Program-made: the position numbers and the translations under genes
The notes under the pieces: model-generated
Database searches by the model: none
Told to the model about the DNA's origin: nothing
What the model saw: only the letters and a program-made list of their open reading frames with translations
Part shown: one piece after another, positions 1-10,801 of the stretch
Numbering within the stretch: the first letter of the stretch is position 1
Layout: every line of letters begins with the position of its first letter
From: Nostocoides sp. Soil756
Lineage (GTDB): Bacteria > Actinomycetota > Actinomycetes > Actinomycetales > Dermatophilaceae
Length of the DNA: 64,000 nucleotides
Direction: 5' to 3'
Assembly: GCF_001428065.1 (NCBI RefSeq)
Contig: NZ_LMSE01000002.1
Coordinates: 775,981-839,980 of the forward strand

Positions 1-518
1 TCCTGTCCGGACCGCAGCGCGGCGAGGCCGCGGTGGGCGTGGGTCTTGACCGAGCCCGGCGAGATGCCCAGGGCGTCGGCGATCTCGGCCTCGGAGAGGT
101 CGAGGTAGTACCGCAGCACGAGCACCTCGCGCTGACGCTGCGGGAGCCGGGTCAGGGCGCCCACGAGCTGGTCGCGCTGCTCGGCGGCCACCACGGTGTC
201 GGAGGGGGAGAGCGCCACCACCACGCGCTCCGCGGCCAGCGCGGCGGCGTACCGCTCGCGGACCCCGCGCCGGCGCAGGGCCGACCGGGCCCCGTTGACC
301 ACCGAACGCCGCAGGTAGGCCGCCGCGGCAGCCGGGTCGTCGAGCCGCCCCCAGCGCCGGTGCAGAGCCACGAAGGCGTCCTGCACCACCTCCTCGGCGT
401 CCTGCTCGTCGTGCAGCAGCAACCAGGCGAGCCGGACCAGGCCGCGCGCGTGCGCGGCGTACAGGTCGCCGATCGCGAGGTCGACCCCGCGGCGCTGGTC
501 CACGGCTGCCATTGTCAT
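1..518 (-). CDS. SigE-family RNA polymerase sigma factor, C-terminus cut by window edge
   Basis: ECF-type sigma factor that would redirect RNA polymerase to a small regulon. The visible 172 residues begin MTMAAVDQRRG. Region 2 contains DAEEVVQDAF, which resembles the core-binding helix, and region 4 contains LPQRQREVLVLRYYLDLSEA followed by the helix-turn-helix segment ISPGSVKTHAHRGLAALR. The frame is open to base 1, so only a short tail is missing. A second ATG at 512 is possible. The gene is divergent from the HIT gene. Any partner anti-sigma or membrane gene would lie outside the window to the left. The family call is firm; the regulon is unknown. Confidence 0.88.
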   Translation of the reverse strand, partial: MTMAAVDQRRGVDLAIGDLYAAHARGLVRLAWLLLHDEQDAEEVVQDAFVALHRRWGRLDDPAAAAAYLRRSVVNGARSALRRRGVRERYAAALAAERVVVALSPSDTVVAAEQRDQLVGALTRLPQRQREVLVLRYYLDLSEAEIADALGISPGSVKTHAHRGLAALRSGQ

Positions 519-602
519 ACCCCACTGACGCGCGCGGGGGGCATCCGGTTGACACGGGGTGGCGCCCGGGCCGGCCCCGGGCCCGGCGTCTAGGGTCGGG
601 GG

Positions 603-953
603 ATGACCGAGACGGCCGCCGACTGCCTGTTCTGCCGGATCGTGGCGGGGGAGATCCCCGCCACCGTCGTCGCCGAGACCGAGCACTCGTTCGCGTTCCG
701 CGACATCGCCGCTCAGGCGCCCACCCACGTCCTGGTGGTCCCGCGCCGGCACGTGCCCGACGCCGCGTCGCTCGCCGCCGCGTCGGCCGCCGAGCTGGCC
801 GACATGGTGACCCTGGCCGCGCGGGTGGCGGCCGAGGAGGGCCTCGAGGGCTACCGCCTGGTCGCCAACACCGGCGCCGCCGCCCAGCAGACCGTCTTCC
901 ACGCGCACCTGCACGTCCTGGGTGGTCGCGAGCTCACCTGGCCGCCGGGCTGA
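603..953 (+). CDS. HIT (histidine triad) family nucleotide-binding protein
   Basis: Small cytoplasmic HinT-like nucleotide hydrolase, 116 aa, normal length. The family cleaves adenosine phosphoramidates. CLFCRIVAGEIPA near the N-terminus and the catalytic triad motif HAHLHVLGG (HxHxH) near residues 100-108 define it. The start is preceded by TAGGGT at 591-596 with a 6-nt spacer, so the mRNA is probably leaderless. It sits 64 bp before phoH, which has its own TAGACT, so it is likely a separate unit. The physiological substrate cannot be read from sequence. Confidence 0.9.
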   Translation: MTETAADCLFCRIVAGEIPATVVAETEHSFAFRDIAAQAPTHVLVVPRRHVPDAASLAAASAAELADMVTLAARVAAEEGLEGYRLVANTGAAAQQTVFHAHLHVLGGRELTWPPG

Positions 954-1017
954 GGCCCCGGTCCGCGCGGGTTCCCGGATGCCCGCCGTCGGTCCGGGCC
1001 TCTAGACTGGGAGCACG

Positions 1018-2127
1018 ATGACAGACGCCTCCACCGACGAGCCCCTGGCCACCGCGGCGACCGGCGCCGCGCCGCCCCACGTGCCCCAGCACACGGTCAC
1101 GATCCCGGCCGACGTCTCGATGGTCTCGCTCCTCGGGCCGCGTGACGAGCTGCTGCGCACCATGGAGCGGATGTTCCCGCTGGTGCAGCTGCACGTGCGC
1201 GGCAACGAGTTCCACATCGGGGGTCCCAGCGCCGAGGTCGCGCTCGTCGAGCGCCTGCTCGACGAGCTGCTGCTCGTCCTCGACGGCGGCCAGCCGCTCA
1301 ACCGCGACGCGGTAGAGCGCTCGATCATGATGCTGCGCAGCCAGACCGTCGAGCGCCCCGCCGACGTGCTGACGATGAACATCGTCAGCAACCGCGGGCG
1401 CACCATCCGGCCCAAGACCCTCGGGCAGAAACAGTACGTCGACGCCATCGACGCCAACACCGTGGTCTTCGGCATCGGCCCGGCCGGCACCGGCAAGACC
1501 TACCTGGCGATGGCCAAGGCCGTGGCGGCGCTGCAGGCCAAGCAGGTCAACCGGATCATCCTCACCCGCCCCGCGGTCGAGGCCGGCGAGCGGCTGGGGT
1601 TCCTCCCCGGCACCCTCAACGACAAGATCGACCCCTACCTGCGCCCGCTCTACGACGCGCTGCACGACATGGTCGACCCCGAGTCCATCCCGCGCCTGCT
1701 GGCGGCCGGCACCATCGAGGTCGCACCGCTGGCCTACATGCGCGGGCGCACCCTCAACGGCGCGTTCATCATCCTCGACGAGGCGCAGAACACCTCGCCG
1801 GAGCAGATGAAGATGTTCCTCACCCGGCTCGGGTTCGGCTCCAAGATGGTCGTCACCGGCGACGTCACCCAGGTCGACCTGCCGGGCGGTACCCAGAGCG
1901 GGCTGCGCGTGGTGCGCGACATCCTGCTCGACATCGACGACGTGCACTTCAGCGAGCTCACGGCCGTCGACGTCGTGCGCCACCGCCTGGTCGGCGACAT
2001 CGTCGACGCGTACGGCCGCTGGGACGCCGTGCAGCAGCGCCACCAGGGCCGCTTCGTCCGCGACGGGCAGCCGCGCCGCCTGCCGGCGCGGGCCCGCTCC
2101 GCCGAGCAGGACCGGCCCGACGCGTGA
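1018..2127 (+). CDS. phoH: PhoH-like ATPase
   Basis: Cytoplasmic P-loop ATPase of the PhoH family, 369 aa; an RNA-related role is proposed for the family. An N-terminal KH-like segment (about residues 20-100) is followed by the PhoH core with Walker A GPAGTGKT at about 157-164 and a Walker B-like FIILDEAQN at about 251. [12 protein letters not shown] is the sensor-like motif. TAGACT at 1003-1008 lies 9 nt before the ATG. The stop overlaps the ybeY start by 4 nt (GTGA), so translation is probably coupled. It is the first gene of the conserved phoH-ybeY-corC-era block. Confidence 0.94.
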   Translation: MTDASTDEPLATAATGAAPPHVPQHTVTIPADVSMVSLLGPRDELLRTMERMFPLVQLHVRGNEFHIGGPSAEVALVERLLDELLLVLDGGQPLNRDAVERSIMMLRSQTVERPADVLTMNIVSNRGRTIRPKTLGQKQYVDAIDANTVVFGIGPAGTGKTYLAMAKAVAALQAKQVNRIILTRPAVEAGERLGFLPGTLNDKIDPYLRPLYDALHDMVDPESIPRLLAAGTIEVAPLAYMRGRTLNGAFIILDEAQNTSPEQMKMFLTRLGFGSKMVVTGDVTQVDLPGGTQSGLRVVRDILLDIDDVHFSELTAVDVVRHRLVGDIVDAYGRWDAVQQRHQGRFVRDGQPRRLPARARSAEQDRPDA

Positions 2128-2591
2128 GCATCGACGTCCTCAACGAGACCGAGTTCGTCCTCGACGAGCTCGAGCTCGTGGCGTGTGCCCGCTACGTGCT
2201 CGAGTCGATGCGGGTCCACCCCCGGGCCGAGCTGTGCCTGCGCCTCGTCGACGAGCCGGCCATGGAGACCCTGCACGTGCAGTGGATGGACCTGCCTGGC
2301 CCCACCGACGTCATGAGCTTCCCGATGGACGAGCTGCGGCCGGGGCGTGACGGCGTCCCCCCGCAGGAGGGCGTCCTCGGTGACATCGTGCTGTGCCCCA
2401 GCGTGGCGGCCAAGCAGGCCCGCGAGGCCGGGCACGCTCCCGAGGAGGAGCTGCTGCTCCTCACCACGCACGGCATCCTGCACCTGCTCGGCTTCGACCA
2501 CGCCGAGCCCGACGACGAGAAGGAGATGTTCGAGCTGCAGCGTCAGCTCCTGCTCACCTTCCTCGCCACCCGCGGCCGCCCGGGCGCCTGA
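2124..2591 (+). CDS. ybeY: Endoribonuclease YbeY (rRNA maturation)
   Basis: Metal-dependent single-strand endoribonuclease used in 16S rRNA 3' end maturation and ribosome quality control. At 155 aa it is full length. The diagnostic zinc motif H-x3-H-x5-H is intact as HGILHLLGFDH near residues 115-125. TDVMSFPMDE is the conserved segment upstream. The start is GTG at 2124, overlapping the phoH stop. The corC start follows 10 nt after its stop, so the four genes phoH to era look like one transcript. Confidence 0.95.
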   Translation: MSIDVLNETEFVLDELELVACARYVLESMRVHPRAELCLRLVDEPAMETLHVQWMDLPGPTDVMSFPMDELRPGRDGVPPQEGVLGDIVLCPSVAAKQAREAGHAPEEELLLLTTHGILHLLGFDHAEPDDEKEMFELQRQLLLTFLATRGRPGA

Positions 2592-2601
2592 GCCGGTCGT
2601 C

Positions 2602-3894
2602 ATGGTCCGCTTCGTCCTCGCGGCGCTCGCCGCCACCGTCCTGGCCTTCCTCATCTCGATGGCCGAGTCGGCCTTCCAGCGGATGTCGCGGGTGCGGGCC
2701 GAGGAGCTCGAGGACGAGGGGCGCCCGGGGGCCACGGCCCTGGTGCGCGTCGTCGGCGACACCGCGGCCTACCTGTCGGTCCTGTCGTTCCTGCGGGTCA
2801 TCGCCGAGTCCACCGTGGCCGTCATGGTGACCCTCGCCGCCGTCGACGCCGTCGAGGGCACGGCGCTGCCGTTCCTCGTGGCGATCGGGGTGATGGCGCT
2901 CATCTCGTTCGCGATCGTCGGGGTCTCACCCGGCACCCTCGGGCGCCAGCACAGCACCCGGGTCGCGCTGCTGGCCGCTCCCGTGGCCATCTGGCTGCGC
3001 CGGGTGCTGGGGCCGTTCTCGCGGCTGCTCATCGCCCTCACCAACGCCGTCACCCCCGGCACGGGCTTCCGCGACGGCCCGTTCGAGAGCGAGTCCGAGC
3101 TGCGCGACCTGGTCGACGTGGCCCGGGACAACCGGCTCATCGAGGCCGACGAGCGGGCCATGATCCATTCCGTCTTCGAGCTGGGCGACACCTACACGCG
3201 CGCGGTCATGGTGCCGCGCACCGACATGGTCGCCATCGAGGACGACCGCCTGCTGCGCCAGGCCATGAAGCTCTTCCTGCGCTCGGGCTTCTCGCGCATC
3301 CCCGTGGTCGGCGACAGCCTCGACGACGTCGTGGGCATCCTCTACCTCAAGGACGTCATCGAGCGCACCAACGCCGACCCCGACGCCGAGACCCTCCCCG
3401 TCACCGAGCTGATGCGGCCGGCGCGCTTCGTCCCCGAGAGCAAGCCGGTCGACGAGCTGCTGCGCGAGATGCAGCTCGAGCAGACCCACCTCGGCGTCGT
3501 CGTCGACGAGTACGGCGGAACCGCCGGCATCGTGACGATCGAGGACATCCTCGAGGAGATCGTCGGCGAGATCACCGACGAGTACGACCGCGAGGCCCCA
3601 GAGGTCGAGGTGCTGCCCGACGGGCGCATCCGGGTCGCGGCCACGATGCACGTCGACGACCTCGTCGAGCTCTTCGACCTCGACCTCGACGAGGACGAGG
3701 TCGACACCGTCGGGGGCCTCATCGGCAAGGCCACCGGCCTGGTGCCGATCCTGGGCTCCACCTGCGAGGTGGCGGGGCTGCGCCTCACCGCCGAGCGGAT
3801 GTCCGGGCGGCGCCACCGGGTGGCGACCGTGCTCGTCGAGCGTGTCGTGGCCGCACCGGCCGAGAACCACGAGCTCGAGGAGCGGGTCGGATGA
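2602..3894 (+). CDS. CNNM/CorC-type membrane protein with CBS pair
   Basis: Inner-membrane protein of the HlyC/CorC family, linked to magnesium and cobalt efflux. At 430 aa it has the standard architecture. A DUF21 (CNNM) transmembrane domain spans residues 1 to about 130, including VRFVLAALAATVLAFLISMA and two later hydrophobic stretches. A CBS pair lies at about 190-320 (VPRTDMVAIEDDRLL and LGVVVDEYGGTAGIVTIEDI). A CorC_HlyC C-terminal domain follows. The frame is open further upstream, but the ATG at 2602 begins the hydrophobic segment and sits just after the ybeY stop. Its stop overlaps the era start (ATGA). The transported ion is inferred from family. Confidence 0.92.
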   Translation: MVRFVLAALAATVLAFLISMAESAFQRMSRVRAEELEDEGRPGATALVRVVGDTAAYLSVLSFLRVIAESTVAVMVTLAAVDAVEGTALPFLVAIGVMALISFAIVGVSPGTLGRQHSTRVALLAAPVAIWLRRVLGPFSRLLIALTNAVTPGTGFRDGPFESESELRDLVDVARDNRLIEADERAMIHSVFELGDTYTRAVMVPRTDMVAIEDDRLLRQAMKLFLRSGFSRIPVVGDSLDDVVGILYLKDVIERTNADPDAETLPVTELMRPARFVPESKPVDELLREMQLEQTHLGVVVDEYGGTAGIVTIEDILEEIVGEITDEYDREAPEVEVLPDGRIRVAATMHVDDLVELFDLDLDEDEVDTVGGLIGKATGLVPILGSTCEVAGLRLTAERMSGRRHRVATVLVERVVAAPAENHELEERVG

Positions 3895-4844
3895 GCAGCC
3901 AGCACACGACGGCCGGAGACGGCCCCGGGACCAGCGGCTACGTCGCGGGGTTCGCCTGCCTGATGGGGCGCCCCAACGCGGGCAAGTCGACCCTCACCAA
4001 CGCCCTGGTCGGCCACAAGGTCGCCATCACCTCGAGCAAGCCGCAGACGACCCGGCACACCATCCGCGGCGTCGTCACCACCGAGGGCAGCCAGCTGATC
4101 CTGGTCGACACCCCGGGCCTGCACCGGCCGCGTACCCTGCTGGGCGAGCGGCTCAACGACCTGGTGCGCGAGACGCTGCTGGAGGTCGACGTCATCGGGT
4201 TCTGCCTGCCGGCCGACCAGCGGGTGGGGCCCGGCGACCAGTACATCGCCGCCGAGCTGGCCGAGCTGCAGCGGGCCAAGCGCACCCCGGTGGTGGCGCT
4301 GGCCACCAAGTCCGACACCGTCTCGAAGCAGCGCCTGGCCGAGCACCTGATCGCGATCGACCAGCTGGGCAGCTGGGACGCGATCGTCCCGTGCTCCGCG
4401 ACCAAGGACGACCAGGTGGACGTCGTCGCGCGCGTGCTGTCCGGGCTCCTGCCGCCCTCGCCCGGCCCGCTCTACCCCGACGGTGTGCTCACCGACGAGC
4501 CCGAGGCCGTCATGGTCGCCGAGCTGGTCCGCGAGGCCGCCCTCGAAGGGGTGCGCGACGAGCTCCCGCACAGCCTCGCCGTGGTCGTCGACGAGATGGT
4601 GCCGCGCGAGGGTCGCCCGGCCGACGACCCGTTGCTCGACGTACGCGTGCACGTCTTCGTCGAGCGCGACAGCCAGAAGGCGATCGTCATCGGCCGTGGT
4701 GGCTCCCGCCTTCGGGAGGTGGGCACCAACGCCCGGCTCGGCATCGAGGCCCTGCTGGGACAGCGGGTGCACCTCGACCTGCACGTGAAGGTCGCCAAGG
4801 ACTGGCAGCGAGACCCCAAGCAGCTGCAGCGCCTCGGCTTCTGA
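3891..4844 (+). CDS. era: GTPase Era
   Basis: Essential GTPase that binds the 3' end of 16S rRNA in 30S assembly. The 317 aa protein has G1 GRPNAGKS at about 25-32, G3 DTPGL at about 79 and G4 ATKSD near 143. The C-terminal KH RNA-binding domain contains VIGRGGSRLREVG. It ends the phoH-ybeY-corC-era run, starting inside the preceding stop codon (4-nt overlap). Functional link: YbeY and Era both act on 16S rRNA 3' end maturation. Confidence 0.96.
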   Translation: MSSQHTTAGDGPGTSGYVAGFACLMGRPNAGKSTLTNALVGHKVAITSSKPQTTRHTIRGVVTTEGSQLILVDTPGLHRPRTLLGERLNDLVRETLLEVDVIGFCLPADQRVGPGDQYIAAELAELQRAKRTPVVALATKSDTVSKQRLAEHLIAIDQLGSWDAIVPCSATKDDQVDVVARVLSGLLPPSPGPLYPDGVLTDEPEAVMVAELVREAALEGVRDELPHSLAVVVDEMVPREGRPADDPLLDVRVHVFVERDSQKAIVIGRGGSRLREVGTNARLGIEALLGQRVHLDLHVKVAKDWQRDPKQLQRLGF

Positions 4845-4853
4845 CGCGCCCGG

Positions 4854-5552
4854 TCAGCGCGTGCCGCCGCCGATGAGGGCGATGGCGTGCGATCGGTTGC
4901 GGGCTCCGAGCCGGCGGACGATCTCGGCGACCTCGGCCGAGACGGTGCGGGCCGAGACGCCGAGCTCGCGGGCGATCTCGGCGTCGGTGGCACCGTCGGT
5001 GAGCAGGAAGCCGATCTCGACCATGCGGGGGCTGAAGGTCGGTTCCTCGCCCGGTTCGTGCACCGCCTCGGATGCGGCCCACACGGCCTCGAAGCAGGCG
5101 GCCGCCGCGCCGACCACGGCCGGTGAGGTGCTGCGCCAGACCTGGCCGGCCTGCGGGTCGCCGTGCGGTGCGCCGACGAACACCACGCGGGCGTCGACCA
5201 GGAGCAGGGGCCCGACCACGTGGGCCACTCGTCCCAGGGGGTGCAGGCTCCCCAGCATCGGGAGACGGGTCAGGCTGCGAGGGTCGGTGACGTAGCGAGT
5301 GTCGAGGTCGCGACGATCCTCGAGGGTGGCCAGGGCGCGGGCGGCCCGCGCCTCCTGCCAGTGCGGCACCTGGGTCACGTGCCACACGCTGCGACGGACC
5401 GAGGTGGCCAGGGCTTCGACCCCCGCGGCCAGGGAGGCCTCCACGGTCCCGAGCTGGACGAAGCGCTCGTCGCCGGCGCGCAGCCGGGAGTGGACCCACC
5501 GGAAGAAGTCGCGTTGGCCGCCGGGGCTCACCGCGGCGCTGCCCCGGCTCAT
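4854..5552 (-). CDS. LuxR-type HTH regulator, second of a tandem pair
   Basis: Transcriptional regulator of 232 aa. The C-terminal GerE-like HTH spans about 170-228 (FSPRMVEIGFLLTDGATDAE, ELGVSARTVSAEVAEIVRRL). The N-terminal about 165 residues match no domain I can name. They contain WHVTQVPHWQEA and a GPLLLVDARVVFVGAP stretch that could be a ligand-binding strand. The start at 5552 overlaps the stop of the upstream paralogue by 4 nt (ATGA). It is convergent with era, only 9 nt from the era stop. The target genes and effector are unknown. Confidence 0.75.
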   Translation of the reverse strand: MSRGSAAVSPGGQRDFFRWVHSRLRAGDERFVQLGTVEASLAAGVEALATSVRRSVWHVTQVPHWQEARAARALATLEDRRDLDTRYVTDPRSLTRLPMLGSLHPLGRVAHVVGPLLLVDARVVFVGAPHGDPQAGQVWRSTSPAVVGAAAACFEAVWAASEAVHEPGEEPTFSPRMVEIGFLLTDGATDAEIARELGVSARTVSAEVAEIVRRLGARNRSHAIALIGGGTR

Positions 5553-6238
5553 CCGCTGCCGCCGACGAGTACGGCGATGGCGTGGCCCCGGCTGCGGGCC
5601 CCGCACCACTGGATCACCCGGCGGACCTCGGCGGAGGTGGTGCGGGCTCCGATGCCGAGCTCGTCGGAGATCTCACGGTCACTGCTGCCATCGGCCAGCG
5701 CCAGGGCGACGTCGAGGAGACGGCCGGTCAGCAGCGGCCGGGTCGTGACGTCGGTGACGGGGCGGCCGGCGTGCCAGGACAGCAGGAACCCCTCACGGGC
5801 CCACGCGACGATCGTGGGGTCGGTGGTCTCCCAGAGGGTGGGGGCCAGCGAGGAGCCGGGCGGCCCGGTGAGGAAGGCGTGCTCGTCGTCGGTGATGACC
5901 ATCGGCCCCGGCGCCGGGCCCACTCGCGCCGCGGGGACCAGGCTCGCCAGCAGCGGGCACAGCCGCTCGGCGCGTGGGGAGAAGACATGGCGGTGCTCGG
6001 GGACCGGATGGCGCCGGGCCTCCTCGCGCCCGGACCGCAGGCCGCTCAGCGTGGTCTCGGTGTGCAGGCCCCAGACCCGCGTGGTCACCTGGCCCGCTCG
6101 GCGCAGGATGAGCTCGTTCGCGTCGACGGACGACCCGAGCAGGCGGAAGCGGTCGTCGCCGGCCAGCATGAGGTCGGCCACCCGGTGCAGGAACGCCGCG
6201 GCGTCCACGCTCTGCGACCCCTGACGCGCCGTCGACAC
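5549..6238 (-). CDS. LuxR-type HTH regulator, first of a tandem pair
   Basis: Regulator of 229 aa, paralogous to the next gene downstream. Both share an N-terminal helix (FLHRVADLMLAGDDRFRLLG here, FFRWVHSRLRAGDERFVQLG there), a middle segment ending in FLTGPPGSS or FVGAPHGDP, and a C-terminal HTH (DREISDELGIGARTTSAEVR). The pair is translationally coupled and divergent from asd across a 331-bp structured region. A near-perfect inverted repeat TTGCGAG-TT-CTCGCAA at 6315-6330, 77 bp upstream of the start, may be its operator. No kinase or receiver domain is present. Confidence 0.75.
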   Translation of the reverse strand: MSTARQGSQSVDAAAFLHRVADLMLAGDDRFRLLGSSVDANELILRRAGQVTTRVWGLHTETTLSGLRSGREEARRHPVPEHRHVFSPRAERLCPLLASLVPAARVGPAPGPMVITDDEHAFLTGPPGSSLAPTLWETTDPTIVAWAREGFLLSWHAGRPVTDVTTRPLLTGRLLDVALALADGSSDREISDELGIGARTTSAEVRRVIQWCGARSRGHAIAVLVGGSG

Positions 6239-6314
6239 CTGCTGACCTCCTTGCCGCTCCGCGCCCCGCGCGGTCCGCCGCCACTGTAACGGGAACCACC
6301 CACCTCACCCCCGC

Positions 6315-6330
6315 TTGCGAGTTCTCGCAA
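6315..6330. promoter_or_regulatory. Inverted repeat, candidate operator of the LuxR-type pair
   Basis: Two 7-nt perfect arms, TTGCGAG and CTCGCAA, are separated by TT. The site lies in the gap between the divergent LuxR-type pair and asd, nearer the regulators, which is a usual place for an autoregulatory site. Binding is inferred. Confidence 0.35.
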
Positions 6331-6426
6331 TGTCGCTGGCGTCTCACCGCGCCGGGAGTGCACTGTGGTGGCGCACGCGACGGTCCGGTGGCCGTCGACA
6401 CGCGATGGTCTCCGGGGCGGAGGGCA

Positions 6427-6473
6427 GGCGTGGCCGGGCGGCTGTCCACGGGTGGGAGCAGCCCGGCCACGCC
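6427..6473. repeat. 13-bp stem hairpin upstream of asd
   Basis: Arms 6427-6439 and 6461-6473 are perfectly complementary (GGCGTGGCCGGGC with GCCCGGCCACGCC) around a 21-nt loop. It directly precedes the three 16-bp repeats. No T-run follows and no gene reads into it, so it is not an obvious terminator. Confidence 0.6.
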
Positions 6474-6474
6474 A

Positions 6475-6522
6475 GGTCGGCCGCTCGGATGGTCGGTCGC
6501 TCGGATGGTCGGTCGCTCGGAT
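6475..6522. repeat. Three tandem 16-bp repeats upstream of asd
   Basis: Unit GGTCGGTCGCTCGGAT occurs at 6475-6490 (one difference, C for T at unit position 7), 6491-6506 and 6507-6522. The last copy shares CGCTCGGATG (6514-6523) with an inverted copy CATCCGAGCG at 6541-6550, which gives a 10-bp stem hairpin ending 6 nt before the asd -10 hexamer. If asd is leaderless, the repeats lie upstream of the transcription start and would act as DNA, for example as operator sites. Confidence 0.7.
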
Positions 6523-6527
6523 GGTGA

Positions 6528-8401
<1,874 letters not shown>

Positions 8402-8430
<29 letters not shown>

Positions 8431-8939
8431 ACCGGCCGGCCCGCGAGCCCATCCTGCTGTGCGCCTCCGGCTACCTGTCGATCACGCCTGCCGCACACGC
8501 CGTCCTTCCCTCGATGGGGGCAGCGCTCCGGGCGGCGGGAACCCCGGTTCACCCGCTCACAGTCCATCGCGCCAACGTGAGCGACGGGGACTACGCGGTC
8601 ATGGACGCCGCGCAGCGCGCGCGCACCGTCACCGACGCCCACGACGTGCGCGATGACCCTCGTGCCGAAGGACTGCTCAACGCTGCCGCGGTCACGACCG
8701 TTCACGATCTGCTGGGCCTTGCAAACACGAGCACGTTCGTGCCGAATGCGCGCTTCTGCAAAGCCACCCTGCTCATGTCCGCTGGCGACCGCGACCTGTT
8801 CATCAGCCGAGCGCCGGAGGGCCTGGTCGACTACGTCGTGGCCGCGATCCGGTCGGAAGGCTTGGTCGGCGTCCCCGCCTACGCGAGTGCCGCATCGGCG
8901 CTACTCTGCGTCAGGGCTCCGACAACCTCCGTTGCGTGA
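8402..8939 (+). pseudogene. Unassigned coding-like remnant
   Basis: The frame ending at the TGA 8937-8939 has G/C-biased third positions and reads like protein, for example LLGLANTSTFVPNARFCKAT and SRAPEGLVDYVVAAIRSEGL. There is no good start: the frame runs upstream into the antisense of the TPR relic. GC is lower than in flanking genes. I recognise no family. It is likely the C-terminal part of a gene truncated by the event that broke the neighbouring regulator, though a short real gene starting at ATG 8514 or 8601 is possible. Confidence 0.35.
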
Positions 8940-9065
8940 GGACTCCGCGGCCTTCCAGCGCGCGGCCACCTGATCGCGTGTCGGGCAGGGCTGATGTCCG
9001 CGCCAATCCGCAAGCGGCCATAACGCAGCAAACCTCGACCTCGTTGCCCTGTCGGTGGTCGCGTC

Positions 9066-9071
9066 TAGGTT
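9066..9071 (+). promoter_or_regulatory. -10 element of the DUF222/HNH gene
   Basis: TAGGTT with a 6-nt spacer to the ATG at 9078, the leaderless arrangement. Confidence 0.5.
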
Positions 9072-9077
9072 TGGTCC

Positions 9078-10511
9078 ATGGAGGGGATCCGCAGCGCAGC
9101 GCTCGACCGGGGGACGGCCGAGCGTGGCACGTGCGTCGGGGTGGAGCGGGTGGCACGGTTCCGGGAGTCGTTGGCGGACATCGACATCCGCGCGATGAGC
9201 GACCACGACCGGCTGGCGCTGGTCGCCGAGCTGGAGCGGCTGAAGGGCAGTGCCAGCGCGTGCCAGATGCGCGCCACGGATGCGGTCCGGGTGGCCCGCG
9301 AGCAGTCGTCTCCGCAGGACGCGGGCAGGTCGGTGGGGTCCGAGGTCGCGCTCGCGCGGCGGGAGTCGCCGAGTCTGGGGGACCGGTTCGTGGGGGTGTC
9401 GCGGGCGTTGGTGGAGGAGATGCCGGCGACGTTGGCGGCGCTGACGGCGGGTGAGGTGGGGGAGCGGCACGCGGTGGAGCTGGTGCGGGAGACCGCGACG
9501 TTGTCGCGGGAGGACCGGGTGGAGGTCGACCGTCGGCTGGCGGGGGTGCTGCCAGGGTTGGGGTGGCGGGCCGCCGGGCGGGCTGCTCGCCGGGTGGCTG
9601 CGGAGCTGGATGCGGCGAGCGTGGTGCGGCGGATGGAGACGGCGGTGCGCTCGCGCCGGGTGTCGGTGCGGCCGGCGCCGGACGGGATGGCGTACCTGAC
9701 GGTCCTGGGCCCGCTGCGGGAGGTGGTGGGGGCGTACGCCGCCGTCCAGGGCCGGGCTCGTTCGGTGGTGGGTGGTCAGTGCGACGACGAGGGCGCGGAC
9801 GGTCGCGGGGTGGGGGCGGTGGCCGCCGACACCGCGCTGCGACTGATGGCGGGTCTGGCACCGGGGCAGGTGCAGCCGGTGGAGGTGCAGCTGGTGGTGA
9901 CCGACCGGGCGCTGCTGGGCACCGGCGACGGTGCGAGGTCGGTGTTCGAGCCGGCGCGTGTCCCGGGGCAGGGGAGTGTGCCGGCGCCGGTGGCGCGGTC
10001 GTGGGTGCGGGAGGCGGGGCCGGCGTCGGTGTGGTTGCGGCGGTTGTACACCTCGCCCGGCGGTCGGGACCTGGTGGCGATGGACTCGCGGCGGCGGCTC
10101 TTCGGTGGTCTGCTGCGGCGGATGCTGGTGCTGCGCGACGACGTGTGCAGCACCCCGTGGTGCGACGCGCCGATCGTGCACGCCGACCACACGCGCCCGG
10201 TGCACGCTGGTGGAGTGACGAGCTTCGGCAACGGCGGCGGTCGGTGCGCTCGCTGCAACGGGGTCAAGGAGGCCGAGGGGTGGCGGGTGCGGGTGGTGGC
10301 AGGCTCGGTGTGCGGGGCCTCCCCGTTGGTCCTGGAGACGGTGACCCCGAGCCGCCACCGGTACCGCTCGACGTCCCCGCCGCTGCTCGGGTGGGGCAGC
10401 GACCCACCGAAGGTCGCGACGAACGCCCCGCCACCACCGACCCGGCGCGGAGCGGACCCACCGACCCCGTCACCGCTGGAACGACATCTCGAGGCGCTCC
10501 TGGGCGCCTGA
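9078..10511 (+). CDS. DUF222 / HNH endonuclease domain protein
   Basis: Member of the actinobacterial DUF222-HNH (13E12-like) family, 477 aa. These occur in multiple copies per genome, and their role is not established. DUF222 covers about residues 20-320. The HNH-like zinc segment near 355-400 has CSTPWC, the DHTRPVHAGG metal site and CARCNGVKEAEGW. The tail after about 420 is proline-rich and low complexity. A partial member of the same family ends the window at 63869-64000. It is flanked by decayed genes, which suits a spreading family. Nuclease activity is inferred from the HNH residues. Confidence 0.85.
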   Translation: MEGIRSAALDRGTAERGTCVGVERVARFRESLADIDIRAMSDHDRLALVAELERLKGSASACQMRATDAVRVAREQSSPQDAGRSVGSEVALARRESPSLGDRFVGVSRALVEEMPATLAALTAGEVGERHAVELVRETATLSREDRVEVDRRLAGVLPGLGWRAAGRAARRVAAELDAASVVRRMETAVRSRRVSVRPAPDGMAYLTVLGPLREVVGAYAAVQGRARSVVGGQCDDEGADGRGVGAVAADTALRLMAGLAPGQVQPVEVQLVVTDRALLGTGDGARSVFEPARVPGQGSVPAPVARSWVREAGPASVWLRRLYTSPGGRDLVAMDSRRRLFGGLLRRMLVLRDDVCSTPWCDAPIVHADHTRPVHAGGVTSFGNGGGRCARCNGVKEAEGWRVRVVAGSVCGASPLVLETVTPSRHRYRSTSPPLLGWGSDPPKVATNAPPPPTRRGADPPTPSPLERHLEALLGA

Positions 10512-10543
10512 GGGGACGAGGGGAGCGGGCCTACAGTGGCGGC

Positions 10544-10801
10544 ATGACCACCGAGGACGAGTTCCGGGCTGCGGTCGCGTCGGTCTCCGGGCTGACCCAG
10601 GACCCCGGCAACGACACCAAGCTGCGCCTGTACGCGCTCTACAAGCAGGCCACCGAGGGCGACGTCACCGGCGAGCGTCCCGGCTTCATGGACTTCGTCG
10701 GCCGCGCCAAGTACGACGCGTGGGCCGGCGTGCGCGGGATGGACGCCGAGGCTGCTCGGGCCCGGTACGTCGACCTGGTGGCAGGACTCTCCCGGGCCTA
10801 G
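10544..10801 (+). CDS. Acyl-CoA-binding protein
   Basis: Small cytosolic four-helix carrier of long-chain acyl-CoA esters, 85 aa, the normal size. LRLYALYKQATEGDV matches the ACBP signature, followed by MDFVGRAKYDAWAG with the ligand-contacting lysine/tyrosine positions. The family is common in eukaryotes and found in some actinobacteria. TACAGT at 10532-10537 lies 6 nt before the ATG, so it is probably leaderless and monocistronic. The stop codon abuts the convergent GNAT gene. Confidence 0.88.
   Translation: MTTEDEFRAAVASVSGLTQDPGNDTKLRLYALYKQATEGDVTGERPGFMDFVGRAKYDAWAGVRGMDAEAARARYVDLVAGLSRA

Noticed and set aside
6475..6522. CRISPR-like repeats
   Set aside because: The 16-bp units are directly adjacent with no spacers, only three copies exist, and no cas genes are present.
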